NCBI GenBank assembly: GCA_016705955.1
Contig: JADJKO010000002.1
Location: 62,001 to 126,000 of the forward strand
Direction: 5' to 3'
Origin: Flavobacteriales bacterium
GTDB lineage: Bacteria; Bacteroidota; Bacteroidia; Flavobacteriales_F; PHOS-HE28
Length of the DNA stretch: 64,000 bases
Shown: positions 35,264 through 43,088 of the stretch, piece after piece
Layout of the letters: every line of letters starts with the position of its first letter
How positions within the stretch are numbered: position 1 is the stretch's first letter
Translations under genes and position numbers: made by a program
The notes under the pieces: generated by a model
What the model was told of the DNA's origin: nothing
Database searches by the model: none
Seen by the model: the letters and a program-made list of their open reading frames with translations, nothing else

Positions 35264-36301
35264 TTATATCTTCTTCAGCGCCGCTTCATACACCCTTCGC
35301 ATTCCTTCCTCAATGGAGATCTTCGCTTTCCAGCCGAGGTTCTCCTCCACCCAACTCATGTCGCAATAGCGGCTGTGAACGCCCACGGGTTTGTCGAGCA
35401 AGGTCTTGATGGTGGGGGTGTATCCGGCGAAGCCACTGAACACTTCGATCAGTTCCAAAAAGCTGGTGAGCTTGCCCATGCCGATGTTGATCGCGCGGCC
35501 GTCGCTGATCTTGTCCATGGCGAGGAGCGTGAGGTCGAGTACATCATCGATGTGTACGAAGTCGCGACCTTGCTTGCCGGTGCCCCATACTTCGAAAGGG
35601 TTCTCCTTTCGCGCGGCGCGTGCAGCAATGGCGGGAACAGGGTAGGAGAGGTCCTGGTCCTCGCCATAGCCACTGAACGGCCGGATGCACGTGACGTGAA
35701 CACCGTAGTGGCTTGCGGCGATCTTCGCGAGGAACTCACCGGTGAGCTTGCTCCAGCCGTAGGTCATGTCCGGCTCGCCCATACGTGAAAAGTCGATGTC
35801 ACTTTCCTTCAGTTGCAAGGTGTTGCTTTCTGTTTGAAGGTCGATGGGATAAGCGGCGCTGCTGCTGGGGTATAACAAGCGACCGGGTTTGTTCCGACAG
35901 ACGTAGAGGAACATCTCGGCATCAATGCTCAGGTCCTGCGCGACCAACATCGGGTCGCCATCGATCTTGCTGCGACCACCCACGATCGCCGCGAAGTGGA
36001 AGATGTCGTCGAAGCGGACGATGTCGATCCCGTAGTGCTTCTTGAACCACTCCGGGTCCTTGTTCAACTCGCGGAGGACATCCCGCAGATCGGCTTTCAG
36101 GAAGATGAGTCGCTCCTCAGTGCCATACAAGCGCAGATTCTTGATCTCCTTCGCCAACGGCTGTCCGAGCCACGTGTCCGGGTGTGTCCCCACGCTGAGG
36201 TCGTCGATGAAGAGGATGTGCGCGTTCGGGTCGCGGAAAAGGCGTTGGACCATATTGCGGCCCACGAATCCGCAGCCGCCGGTAACGAGGTGTGTGGACA
36301 T
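35264..36301 (-). CDS. NAD-dependent sugar epimerase/dehydratase (SDR family)
   Basis: This 345-residue extended SDR enzyme has the N-terminal Rossmann motif TGGCGFVGRN and catalytic YGWSKLTGE (YxxxK), with a Ser-rich strand (LLYPSSSAAYP) before it. It acts on a nucleotide sugar and resembles UDP-glucose 4-epimerase or dehydratase relatives; the exact sugar cannot be read. The ATG at 36301 is chosen because it puts the Rossmann strand at residue 4. The start lies 6 bp after CATCTTTG, a -7-like element. It pairs with the glycosyltransferase downstream. Confidence 0.85.
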   Translation of the reverse strand: MSTHLVTGGCGFVGRNMVQRLFRDPNAHILFIDDLSVGTHPDTWLGQPLAKEIKNLRLYGTEERLIFLKADLRDVLRELNKDPEWFKKHYGIDIVRFDDIFHFAAIVGGRSKIDGDPMLVAQDLSIDAEMFLYVCRNKPGRLLYPSSSAAYPIDLQTESNTLQLKESDIDFSRMGEPDMTYGWSKLTGEFLAKIAASHYGVHVTCIRPFSGYGEDQDLSYPVPAIAARAARKENPFEVWGTGKQGRDFVHIDDVLDLTLLAMDKISDGRAINIGMGKLTSFLELIEVFSGFAGYTPTIKTLLDKPVGVHSRYCDMSWVEENLGWKAKISIEEGMRRVYEAALKKI

Positions 36302-36333
36302 CGGCGGCAAAGATGCGGCTTGCCCGTGAGTGC

Positions 36334-37572
36334 TCACACATTCGTGGGATCCTTGAACCGGCAGGTCAGCAGCGCGATGTCATCCAGGTACGGTTCGCTT
36401 CCTCGGTGCGACTCGAACGCCGACATGATCGCGGCGTTGATCTCCGTGGCTTGTGCTTGCGCAAGCAAGGTCATCGCTTCCTCCACCGGTTGGGTCTCGA
36501 AGGCCCGGCCATGGGCATCCTCCTGCTCCACCAAGCCATCCGTATAGCAGACCAGCACGCAGCATGGGGTCAGCTCGACCTCACCGATCCGAAGGAAGGG
36601 CAGCTTCGGCATCATGCCCAGCGCGATGCATCCGTCGTGCAGCAGAATGGTCTTACCGGGAACACGCAACATAGGGTCGTTGTGGCCCGCGTTGACGAAG
36701 CGGATACGACGCGCTCGCAGATCCACATGGCCGAGGAACAGGGTGATGAAGCGCTCACCTCGCGCATTGGCGAAGACGCGCTCGTTCAAGTGATGGACGA
36801 CCTCTTCCAGATCGCCGATCCGGCTCAATGACGCGCGAAGGGTCGCGTGGAAGTTGCTCATCAGCATGGCTGCCGCGATGCCTTTTCCACTGACGTCGGC
36901 CACACAGACCACATAGCGATCCTCACCCAAGGGGATGAGGTCGTAATAATCGCCACCCACCAATTGGTGCGGCTGGTACCAGCCCGCCGCCCCGAGCAGC
37001 GGCGTATCCGGCAGGTCGTGCGGTACCAGCATCTGCTGCATCTGGGCAGCCAGCTCCCATTCGCGCTTGTCGCGTTCCTGTTGCAACTGACGCGCGGCCA
37101 ACCGACGATTCTCCATGGCCACCACCACCAGGTTGGTGAGGGTCTGGATGAAGTTGAGGTGCTTCACCACCGGGCTCATGCGCTGCTCCTCCTCATCGAT
37201 GTCGCCGATCAGCAGAAAAGCGAGCGGCTTTTCCTGGTGATATACGGGCACCGCCACGTCGAAGGCCCCTAGTCGACCTTCTATGTCGGAATTGATCGTC
37301 TGGATATCGGCGAAGGTGCCGAAGAGTTGTTCCGCATCCACGGCCGGGTCGCGGTCCGCGTTGCCGAAGCTCAGGATCCTGTCCCAACGCTCAGTTCGTT
37401 CATAAAGCGACAGACGTGTGATCCCGAGTTCGTCCTTGACGATGTGCTCGAACAATTCCAGCAACTGAGCGCGCGGCATGTTGTCGTTGATCGCCTTGCT
37501 CACCTCCAAGAGGGTCTTGAGCTGGAACTCCTTCAGCTCCAATCGCTCGATGATGCGCTCCAGCCGGGCCAT
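36334..37572 (-). CDS. PP2C/SpoIIE-type phosphatase with GAF domain
   Basis: This 412-residue cytoplasmic protein begins with an N-terminal coiled coil (about 1-35), followed by a GAF-like sensory domain (about 35-200) and a C-terminal SpoIIE/RsbU phosphatase domain (about 215-405). The metal-binding Asp residues are in VGGDYYDLIPL and in VADVSGKGIAAAML, with a third in CYTDGLVEQED. Such proteins usually dephosphorylate anti-anti-sigma factors. No partner kinase or STAS protein is in the window. It starts 1 bp after the lpxD-like gene, so the two are co-transcribed. Confidence 0.88.
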   Translation of the reverse strand: MARLERIIERLELKEFQLKTLLEVSKAINDNMPRAQLLELFEHIVKDELGITRLSLYERTERWDRILSFGNADRDPAVDAEQLFGTFADIQTINSDIEGRLGAFDVAVPVYHQEKPLAFLLIGDIDEEEQRMSPVVKHLNFIQTLTNLVVVAMENRRLAARQLQQERDKREWELAAQMQQMLVPHDLPDTPLLGAAGWYQPHQLVGGDYYDLIPLGEDRYVVCVADVSGKGIAAAMLMSNFHATLRASLSRIGDLEEVVHHLNERVFANARGERFITLFLGHVDLRARRIRFVNAGHNDPMLRVPGKTILLHDGCIALGMMPKLPFLRIGEVELTPCCVLVCYTDGLVEQEDAHGRAFETQPVEEAMTLLAQAQATEINAAIMSAFESHRGSEPYLDDIALLTCRFKDPTNV

Positions 37573-37573
37573 T

Positions 37574-38497
37574 TCAGAGGTCCAGTTTCTTCGCGATCTC
37601 CGGAAGGCGTGCGCGCAGGGCGATCTCGCGCAGCATTTGCTTGGCTTCGCGTGCAGGTGATCCAAGGTAGGTCTTACCGCCTTCGACAGAGGACATGATC
37701 CCGCTCTGGCCGAGGATCACCGCGCCTTTGCCGACGCGCAACTTGCTCGGGATGCCGACCTGTCCCCAGAGCGTTACACCATCCTCTAGTACACACGCAC
37801 CGGCGATGGCCACGTGCGCACAGATCAGGCAATCCGCACCGATGATGGTGTCATGTCCTACCTGCACGTGGTTGTCCAACTTGGTTCCACGCCCGATGCG
37901 CGTATCGGCACTCACCCCGCGATCGATCGTGCAGGCCGCGCCGATCTCCACGTCGTCCTCGATCACGACTTCGCCACCGGGGATCATCTTGTCGTAACCG
38001 GTCGGGCGCTTCTTGAAATAGAACGGGTCGGCGCCCAGCACCGCATTGGCATGGATCGTTACGCGATCACCGATCGTGGTGCGTTCGTAGATCACCACAC
38101 CGGGGTGAATGATGCAATCGCGACCGATCCGAACATGCGGGCCGATCACCGCGCTTGGATGTACTTGGCTTCCTTCTCCGATCGTGATCCCCTCATCGGT
38201 CCAACCGCTACTCGGCCGGAAGCGCTTCACCAAGGCGTTGAAATCACGACAAGGGTCCGAACTGACGATGATCGCTTTGCCCGGAGGTGGCTCAACAGCC
38301 TTGTCGATGAGGATGGTCGTGGCGGCGCTGTTCAGCGCCTTGTCGTAATACTTCGGGTGGTCCACATAGACCAGATCGCCTTCGCCCACCCGGTTGATCT
38401 CGTTCAGGCCGGTGACCGGTCGCTCGGTATTGCCCTGTGCTTCGGCCCCGATGAGTTGCGCGAGCTGGGCTGCGGTCTGGGGTGGGTCGAGGAGCAC
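37574..38497 (-). CDS. lpxD: LpxD-like UDP-3-O-acyl-glucosamine N-acyltransferase
   Basis: This 307-residue hexapeptide-repeat acyltransferase forms a left-handed beta helix (about 105-260, in repeats such as IGPHVRIGRDCIIHPGVVI). It has an N-terminal LpxD uridine-binding domain (TAAQLAQLIGAEAQGN). LpxD adds the second acyl chain to the lipid A precursor. The His in VQVGHDTIIG fits the catalytic region. The start codon is GTG at 38497, 17 bp after a consensus -7 element. The organism may have a second LpxD in the main lpx cluster; this copy sits next to a phosphatase gene instead. Confidence 0.85.
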   Translation of the reverse strand: MLLDPPQTAAQLAQLIGAEAQGNTERPVTGLNEINRVGEGDLVYVDHPKYYDKALNSAATTILIDKAVEPPPGKAIIVSSDPCRDFNALVKRFRPSSGWTDEGITIGEGSQVHPSAVIGPHVRIGRDCIIHPGVVIYERTTIGDRVTIHANAVLGADPFYFKKRPTGYDKMIPGGEVVIEDDVEIGAACTIDRGVSADTRIGRGTKLDNHVQVGHDTIIGADCLICAHVAIAGACVLEDGVTLWGQVGIPSKLRVGKGAVILGQSGIMSSVEGGKTYLGSPAREAKQMLREIALRARLPEIAKKLDL

Positions 38498-38514
38498 GGC
38501 GGAAGGGTGAGCGC

Positions 38515-38522
38515 CAAAGGTA
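38515..38522 (-). promoter_or_regulatory. -7 element of the lpxD-like gene
   Basis: The minus strand reads TACCTTTG, an exact match to TAnnTTTG. Confidence 0.5.
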
Positions 38523-38558
38523 GCCGCGCTCTTCGATGTGCCTCTCGGCCGGAAAGAA

Positions 38559-38584
38559 GAAGCCCCGCTGGTGGGCAGGGCTTC
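38559..38584 (-). terminator. Terminator of efp
   Basis: A 10-bp stem (GAAGCCCTGC with GCGGGGCTTC, one G-U pair) with a 6-nt loop is followed on the minus strand by TTCTTT, just downstream of the efp stop codon. Confidence 0.75.
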
Positions 38585-38605
38585 CGATCGGACGTTAAGG
38601 ATGGA

Positions 38606-39169
38606 TCACTTCTTCACGCGATCCAAGTACTCCCCGGTCTCGGTATCGATGCGGATCATGGTGCCGGCATCCACGAAGAGGGGCACCATGATCTCGGTAC
38701 CGTTCTCCAGCTTGGCGATCTTCATCACCTTGTTGCTGGTGTCGCCTTTCACGGCATGTTCGGCTTCGGCCACCACGAGTTCAACGGTCTTGGGTGGGCG
38801 GGCGAAAAGGGGGGCATCGCTCTCGAAGCCGACCTGCACCACCATTTCCTCCTTCATGTACTTCATGGCCTCGCCGAAGAGCGTCGCGGGTACGTACTCC
38901 TGTTCGAAGGTCACTTGGTTCATGCACACCAGATTTTCGCCTTCGCGGTAGAGGTATTGCAGTTCGTGTATTTCCACACGCAGCACTTCCATGGGTTCGC
39001 CGCTGCGCCAGCGGTGTTCGTTGAGCTTGCCGTTGCGCAGGTTTCGCATCTTGCCTTGGAAGAACGCGCGCAGGTTGCCGGGCGTGCGGTGCTGCCATTC
39101 CATGATCTGGCAGATGTCGCCATTGAAGCGGATGTAGGAGCCGATATTCACGTCCGAGGTCGAGGCCAT
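38606..39169 (-). CDS. efp: Elongation factor P
   Basis: This 187-residue three-domain translation factor relieves ribosome stalling at polyproline. It has the KOW-like N-domain, the central OB domain (HELQYLYREGENLVCMNQVTF) and the C-terminal OB domain ending GEYLDRVKK. In E. coli the domain I loop carries the modified K34 in KPGKGQA. Here the loop reads RTPGNLRA, with Asn32 at the tip and no Lys. The ATG at 39169 matches the normal EF-P length; the upstream extension to 39280 is not conserved-looking. A TACTTTCG sequence 26 bp upstream may be the -7 element. Confidence 0.95.
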   Translation of the reverse strand: MASTSDVNIGSYIRFNGDICQIMEWQHRTPGNLRAFFQGKMRNLRNGKLNEHRWRSGEPMEVLRVEIHELQYLYREGENLVCMNQVTFEQEYVPATLFGEAMKYMKEEMVVQVGFESDAPLFARPPKTVELVVAEAEHAVKGDTSNKVMKIAKLENGTEIMVPLFVDAGTMIRIDTETGEYLDRVKK

Positions 39170-39416
39170 GGGGAAAGAGTCCGTTATTGGGGCGGCGAAA
39201 GTAGCCAACGGGGTCCAACCATTTGCCCTTGTTCGGCTTTGCAAACCATCGCCGCCCGACCGGACTAGGAATATGAGCATTAGCCTTTAACGGTGCGCGC
39301 GTACCTCTATTCTCCGCACACGCTACCCGTTCATCCGTCCGCGCGTACATGACGCGCATCATCCGCGAGAGAAAATTGGCGCGGAATCCGTTGAGCGAAG
39401 ATGGCATCTTCGGCGC

Positions 39417-39608
39417 ATGAATGCGCCAAACGACAACAACCAAACCAACGTCCTCACTAACGAGGAGCTTGCTTCCGAACTACGTGAAAGAGGATTTGAC
39501 GTACGCGAATACACTGATCCCTATGCTCATGGCGAGGTAGATCATCTCGTGGTGAGCGCGGGCATTGCCCGCCCGATCATCCCGAGATTTATGCTACTGG
39601 CGCGGTGA
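39417..39608 (+). CDS. Small hypothetical protein of the accessory island
   Basis: This 63-residue acidic protein (MNAPNDNNQTNVLTNEELAS start) has no recognisable domain. Its 3' end overlaps the convergent 78-residue gene by 20 bp. It may be the 5' remnant of a longer gene cut by later insertion. Existence as a gene is uncertain. Confidence 0.35.
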   Translation: MNAPNDNNQTNVLTNEELASELRERGFDVREYTDPYAHGEVDHLVVSAGIARPIIPRFMLLAR

Positions 39609-39825
39609 GCTTGTTGTTTATCGCCTCCACTACGCCTAACACGCGCTTAACATCGTTGCCGATAACATTGATACCCTGTGATGTGATGTCCAATTGTAGC
39701 GATGCGTAACGGGCGATCATGTACTGGGTGAACAAGGGTTTGTCCAAGTTCCACGCCACGCCGTAGAGCGCCTTGAAATCTGCCTGAAACTTGGACAGGT
39801 TTTGATCGAATACTGAAGCAGCCAT
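39589..39825 (-). CDS. Small hypothetical protein of the accessory island
   Basis: This 78-residue protein (MAASVFDQNLSKFQADFKAL start) is predicted to be helical, with no signal peptide and no recognised family. The ATG at 39825 is preferred over a TTG at 39852 because a perfect -7 element (TATCTTTG, 39850-39857) precedes it by 24 bp. This promoter is the best evidence that it is a real gene. Confidence 0.5.
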   Translation of the reverse strand: MAASVFDQNLSKFQADFKALYGVAWNLDKPLFTQYMIARYASLQLDITSQGINVIGNDVKRVLGVVEAINNKLTAPVA

Positions 39826-39849
39826 AAGTAGATGGGTTTTGGTGAGCAA

Positions 39850-39857
39850 CAAAGATA
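39850..39857 (-). promoter_or_regulatory. -7 element of the 78-residue gene
   Basis: The minus strand reads TATCTTTG, exact consensus, 24 bp before the ATG. Confidence 0.5.
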
Positions 39858-39940
39858 GGGGATCTACTTTGAAATAGGGGATACGAAGAAAATTATTCCT
39901 TGTACGTGTGTATCTCGTGCGGATGCGCTATACTTGTGCC

Positions 39941-40435
39941 ATGAAGGATCGGAATCCATTGGCAAGTGAGGAGCAGGTAGATGCGGAGATCACCGCAACC
40001 GAGAAAAGGTTGAAGGTGCTCCGAGAGTACAAGAGGATCCTCCACGACCTTGCCTCCACCGGGTTGACCGCGTTGCCGCCGACCGCATTGCAAGGATCTA
40101 TTGAACGCTCCACGGCCACAAGACAGACGGGTGTTTCCAACAAGATCGTTGCCGCCATTGAACAGGCCGGTCGCTTCGTGACGGTGCAACAGATCGCCGA
40201 CCGCATTAACATCGCCGGGGGCAACGTCGATAACCTGCAAATCACCAAGGCCCTGTGGCGTCTGAAAAAGATGAAGAACGCCAAGGTCATGGCACACCCG
40301 AACGCCAAGCATTACGATCGCAATTTCACATGGGGCCTGAAGGACTTCCTTGACAAGTTCGCGCAAAGCCCCACGGTGATGCCCGGTCACGAAGCAGACA
40401 CGGAGGCCGACAACGAAAACGAGAAACATAAATGA
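39941..40435 (+). CDS. Hypothetical protein with possible winged-helix domain
   Basis: This 164-residue protein has a charged, probably coiled-coil N-terminus (about 10-45: EEQVDAEITATEKRLKVLRE). The middle part resembles a small winged-helix fold (about 70-125: NKIVAAIEQAGRFVTVQQIADRI, then ITKALWRLKKMKNAKVMAH). The acidic C-terminal tail ends EADTEADNENEKHK. It may be a DNA-binding accessory protein. The ATG at 39941 follows TATACTTG by 4 bp, the start-adjacent -7 pattern seen elsewhere. It is the first gene upstream of the unusual tRNA. Confidence 0.55.
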   Translation: MKDRNPLASEEQVDAEITATEKRLKVLREYKRILHDLASTGLTALPPTALQGSIERSTATRQTGVSNKIVAAIEQAGRFVTVQQIADRINIAGGNVDNLQITKALWRLKKMKNAKVMAHPNAKHYDRNFTWGLKDFLDKFAQSPTVMPGHEADTEADNENEKHK

Positions 40436-40480
40436 TATAAAAGCACAACACCCCGCCGTGGAGGGCGAGGCGTTGCTTCA

Positions 40481-40558
40481 GGTCCCGTAGCTCAACTGAA
40501 TAGAGCGTACAGTTTCCTACCTGTAAGGTTGAGGGTTTGAACCCCTCCGGGATCTCCA
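40481..40558 (+). tRNA. Unusual tRNA, probable Arg(CCT), with 8-nt anticodon loop
   Basis: A complete cloverleaf can be drawn. The acceptor GGTCCCG/CGGGATC (one G-U) is followed by T8-A9, D arm GCTC/GAGC with a 9-nt loop, anticodon stem TACAG/CTGTA, a 5-nt variable loop, T arm GAGGG/CCCTC with loop TTTGAAC, T73 and an encoded CCA. The anticodon loop has 8 nt (TTTCCTAC) instead of 7. Placing U33 at 40515 gives CCT and A37. G19 and C56 are replaced by A19 and T56, which can still pair, and A15 faces T48. All other tertiary positions look normal, so it is probably a functional but divergent tRNA and not debris. Confidence 0.75.
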
Positions 40559-40673
40559 GTTTGTCAACCGAGTTCGCCCGTCGAACATCCCGCCTACCTA
40601 CCAAGTAGGAACATGGGGTTCGGCTGGTGAGCCGGGACAAAGTAAGTGAAAATCAAACCCGGATCCAAGCCCC

Positions 40674-41711
40674 ATGACCATCAACGATCTCCGCAAGCTG
40701 TCCGAAGACGAAGCCCGTGAACTATTCGAGCAGGTCATGTGGCCCGACGGACAACCCGTCTGTCCTCATTGTGGCAACTGTTCGCCCAAGCGCATAGGCA
40801 AGGTCAAAGCCAACCCAGCCAAGCGCGTTCGTGCGGGTCTGTATGTCTGCAAGGACTGTCCGGGTCGCCGTCAGTTCACGGTCACTACGAACACAGTGTT
40901 TCATGGTTCCAAGTTTTCGTTGACCAAGTGGTTGGAGATCATCACAAGCATGTGTTCCGCTAAGTTCGGGACCAGTACCCAACAGCTACGCCGCGAGAAC
41001 AACTAAGCGCGTTCACTGCCTGACGGCAAGGTTCGATATGGGAACATAGAATGCCTATGGCATGCCGGAATGCGGGTCCGGGCGTGTATGGAGGAACCAA
41101 CGGTCGCCAATTCGCTCAAAGGGGTACTGCATGCGGACGAAGTATTCGTTGGGGCATCCCCGCGCACATCCCGTGAGCACCGCGAAAAGCGCACGGACAA
41201 GCAACCCGTCGCGATCCTCGTGGAAAAGGACGGCCCCAAGGCCCACATCAAAGTGGTTTGCGATGTCACGCGCGATACCCTGCACAAACACATTCTCGAA
41301 GTTGCCGACCCGTCATCAACGATCATGACCGATGAAGCGTCCGTTTACAGGGGCATCGGGGAACACTTCGACGGAGGACACCATTCCGTGTCCCACGTCA
41401 AGGGCCAATACGCCAAGTTCGAGGACGGTTTGATCGTAAGCAATAATTCGGCGGAGGCCGTTGCCGGGATCATACAACGAAGTCTGTATGGCGTACACAT
41501 ACACGTCAGCCGCGTCCATCTTCAGCGGTACATGAACGAAAGACAATTCCAATACTCGTATCGCCACCTGCCCGATCTTGATCGCGTCAAGCTGGTACTG
41601 AAGGGGGCCGTAGGAAAGCGCCTGCTTTACAGGAGGCCCACAGGGAGCGACCCCCTACTTGGTGGCACACCCGAAGGGGGAACCGCGACCACCGCGCCCC
41701 CGCAAGCGTAG
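40674..41711 (+). pseudogene. IS1595/ISXO2-like transposase, interrupted
   Basis: The first part (to TAA at 41004-41006, 110 residues) carries the N-terminal zinc ribbon (CPHCG; YVCKDCPGRRQF) and the helix WLEIITSMCSAKFGTSTQQL. The second part (same frame, ATG at 41070, 213 residues) has the DDE-type domain with HADEVFVGA, IMTDEASVY and the NNSAE...HVSRVHLQRYMNERQFQY region. The junction lacks a recognisable match to the family and contains the stop, so the gene is probably dead, possibly by paired indels. The terminal inverted repeats were not identified. Confidence 0.75.
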
Positions 41712-41794
41712 GTTCCGTCCGAAGTCGCGCAAAGCAAAGAAGCGCGGCCGTAAGAAGCCGCGCAAGGGCCGTCGCGCGGACCTATCTTCGCTGC

Positions 41795-41950
41795 GTGAGC
41801 AACAAAGCAAAAGAAGCGGCGGAAGTGATAGTGAATGAAAATGGCGCCACCCTACGGGAAGTCCTTGGTGCCATCCTGAAACTATCCCCCGGCGCCGTCA
41901 AACGGGTGAAGCGAAAGAGCGCACCCAAGCGAAAAGGGGCCAAGCGCTGA
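41795..41950 (+). CDS. Small basic protein of the accessory island
   Basis: This 51-residue frame has a GTG start (41795) and ends in a Lys/Arg-rich tail (KRVKRKSAPKRKGAKR). The N-terminal half is helical (KEAAEVIVNENGATLREVLG). The GTG follows TATCTTCG by 4 bp, the same start-adjacent promoter pattern as several larger genes, which is the main support. It could bind nucleic acid. The gene overlaps a +1 frame reading through from the transposase. Confidence 0.4.
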   Translation: MSNKAKEAAEVIVNENGATLREVLGAILKLSPGAVKRVKRKSAPKRKGAKR

Positions 41951-42024
41951 CCGGCCCACAGGGTTCGGTGCGCTCATGCATCATGCTCAAACTAATGGTT
42001 TGCAAGGCCGCACAGGGGCAACCA

Positions 42025-42055
42025 TTTGCCGGTTCGATCCAAGCCCCTACATTTG
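42025..42055 (+). promoter_or_regulatory. Full Bacteroidota-type promoter of rpmE2
   Basis: The -33 element (TTTG, 42025-42028) and the -7 element (TACATTTG, 42048-42055) are separated by 19 bp, the best full match to the Bacteroidota consensus in the window. The rpmE2 ATG follows 20 bp later. Confidence 0.75.
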
Positions 42056-42075
42056 CGCCCCCAACGCAATTAGCA

Positions 42076-42345
42076 ATGAAGAAAGGCATCCACCCCGAGA
42101 ACTACCGCTTGGTGGTCTTCAAGGACATGAGCAACGAGTACATGTTCGTCGGCAAGAGCTGCACCCAGACCAAGGATACGGTCCAATGGGAGGACGGCAA
42201 CGAATATCCTTTGGTGAAGCTGGATATCAGCCACACCTCGCACCCGTTCTACACCGGCAAGATGATGTTGGTGGACACGGCCGGTCGCGTGGATAAGTTC
42301 AAAAAGCGTTTCGCGAAGCACACCGCGAAGAAGGAGGAGCAGTAG
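42076..42345 (+). CDS. rpmE2: 50S ribosomal protein L31 type B
   Basis: This 89-residue L31 paralogue begins MKKGIHPENYRLVVFKDMSN and contains DISHTSHPFYTGKM, the type B signature. It lacks the four-Cys zinc site of type A L31. It ends in a basic tail (KKRFAKHTAKKEEQ). The ATG at 42076 is chosen from the family start; the longer frame to 41968 crosses the promoter. It is monocistronic between its own promoter and a hairpin terminator. Confidence 0.96.
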   Translation: MKKGIHPENYRLVVFKDMSNEYMFVGKSCTQTKDTVQWEDGNEYPLVKLDISHTSHPFYTGKMMLVDTAGRVDKFKKRFAKHTAKKEEQ

Positions 42346-42362
42346 TCCACTTTCTTTCCGTT

Positions 42363-42402
42363 AATGCGAAAGCCCTTTGAGCGATCAAGGGGCTTTCGCA
42401 TT
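42363..42402 (+). terminator. Bidirectional terminator after rpmE2
   Basis: A long hairpin (AATGCGAAAGCCC... with ...GGGCTTTCGCATT) lies between the convergent rpmE2 and YdeI-like genes. Confidence 0.8.
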
Positions 42403-42416
42403 CAGGCCGGTGTCGC

Positions 42417-43022
42417 TCAGACCTTGTGCTTGTCCTCCTTGCATACGCCCTCGCGGATCTTCTCCAAGGCTTGGGCTATCCTGCGTTTGCGGGTCTCCTC
42501 CTTCTTGGCGTCGGTGATCCACTCCACGTATTCCTTCTTGTGGCTGTATGAGAACTTCTCCCACTGCTCCCACGCCTCCTTGTCGTGTTTGAGCACGGCT
42601 TCCAGTTCCTCCGGGACCACCAGCGCCTTGCGGTCCGGTTTCGCGTCCGTGAGTTTGGCACCGCTCTGGTTCACCTTCACGGCTTGCTTCACCAGATCAA
42701 GAATGGCCTTCTCGTTGATCACATCCCCTTCCTCCAACTTGATCTTGCGGATGCCCTTGTCCTCGTCCTTTTCCGGTTTGTCAAAGACCTTGTGCGTGTC
42801 CTTCAGTAGGGCGCCTTTGTGGAACCAAACGCTTACGAAGCTCTTGAAGCCGTGCAGGCCGATCATGATGCCGTCATGATCGAAATGAGGTGAGTTCCAG
42901 CGCCAATGTTCCTCAACGGTCTCATCCACCGAGTGGATCAGCTGGCGGACCCGGACAAGCATCCTTCGCTGCCATTCGGGTTGGTCAGCGATGTAAAGGT
43001 TGATCTGTTCCTGGGGTAACAT
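42417..43022 (-). CDS. YdeI/OmpD-associated family protein with DUF1801-like N-terminus
   Basis: This 201-residue cytoplasmic protein has an N-terminal DUF1801-like region (about 5-115; HWRWNSPHFDHDGIMIGLHGFKSFVSVWF written in shorter terms as WRWNSPHF and FVSVWFHKG). The C-terminal YdeI/OmpD-associated region (about 130-200) includes WEQWEKFSYSHKKEYVEWI and the KKEETRKRRIAQALEKI tail. The domain pair occurs in many bacteria; function is unclear, with links proposed to stress or bacteriocin protection. It is single-gene. Confidence 0.8.
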   Translation of the reverse strand: MLPQEQINLYIADQPEWQRRMLVRVRQLIHSVDETVEEHWRWNSPHFDHDGIMIGLHGFKSFVSVWFHKGALLKDTHKVFDKPEKDEDKGIRKIKLEEGDVINEKAILDLVKQAVKVNQSGAKLTDAKPDRKALVVPEELEAVLKHDKEAWEQWEKFSYSHKKEYVEWITDAKKEETRKRRIAQALEKIREGVCKEDKHKV

Positions 43023-43088
43023 GGAATTGAAATGGGGGCGAAAGCTAGTAACGACCCGAAACCACGATCAGCCCTGTTCGACGCAGCA

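Noticed and set aside
40481..40558. Pseudo-tRNA explanation for the odd tRNA
   Set aside because: All stems pair, CCA is encoded, and the A19/U56 change is compensatory, which decay would not produce readily. A single-base assembly error in the T run of the loop remains possible and is stated in the finding.
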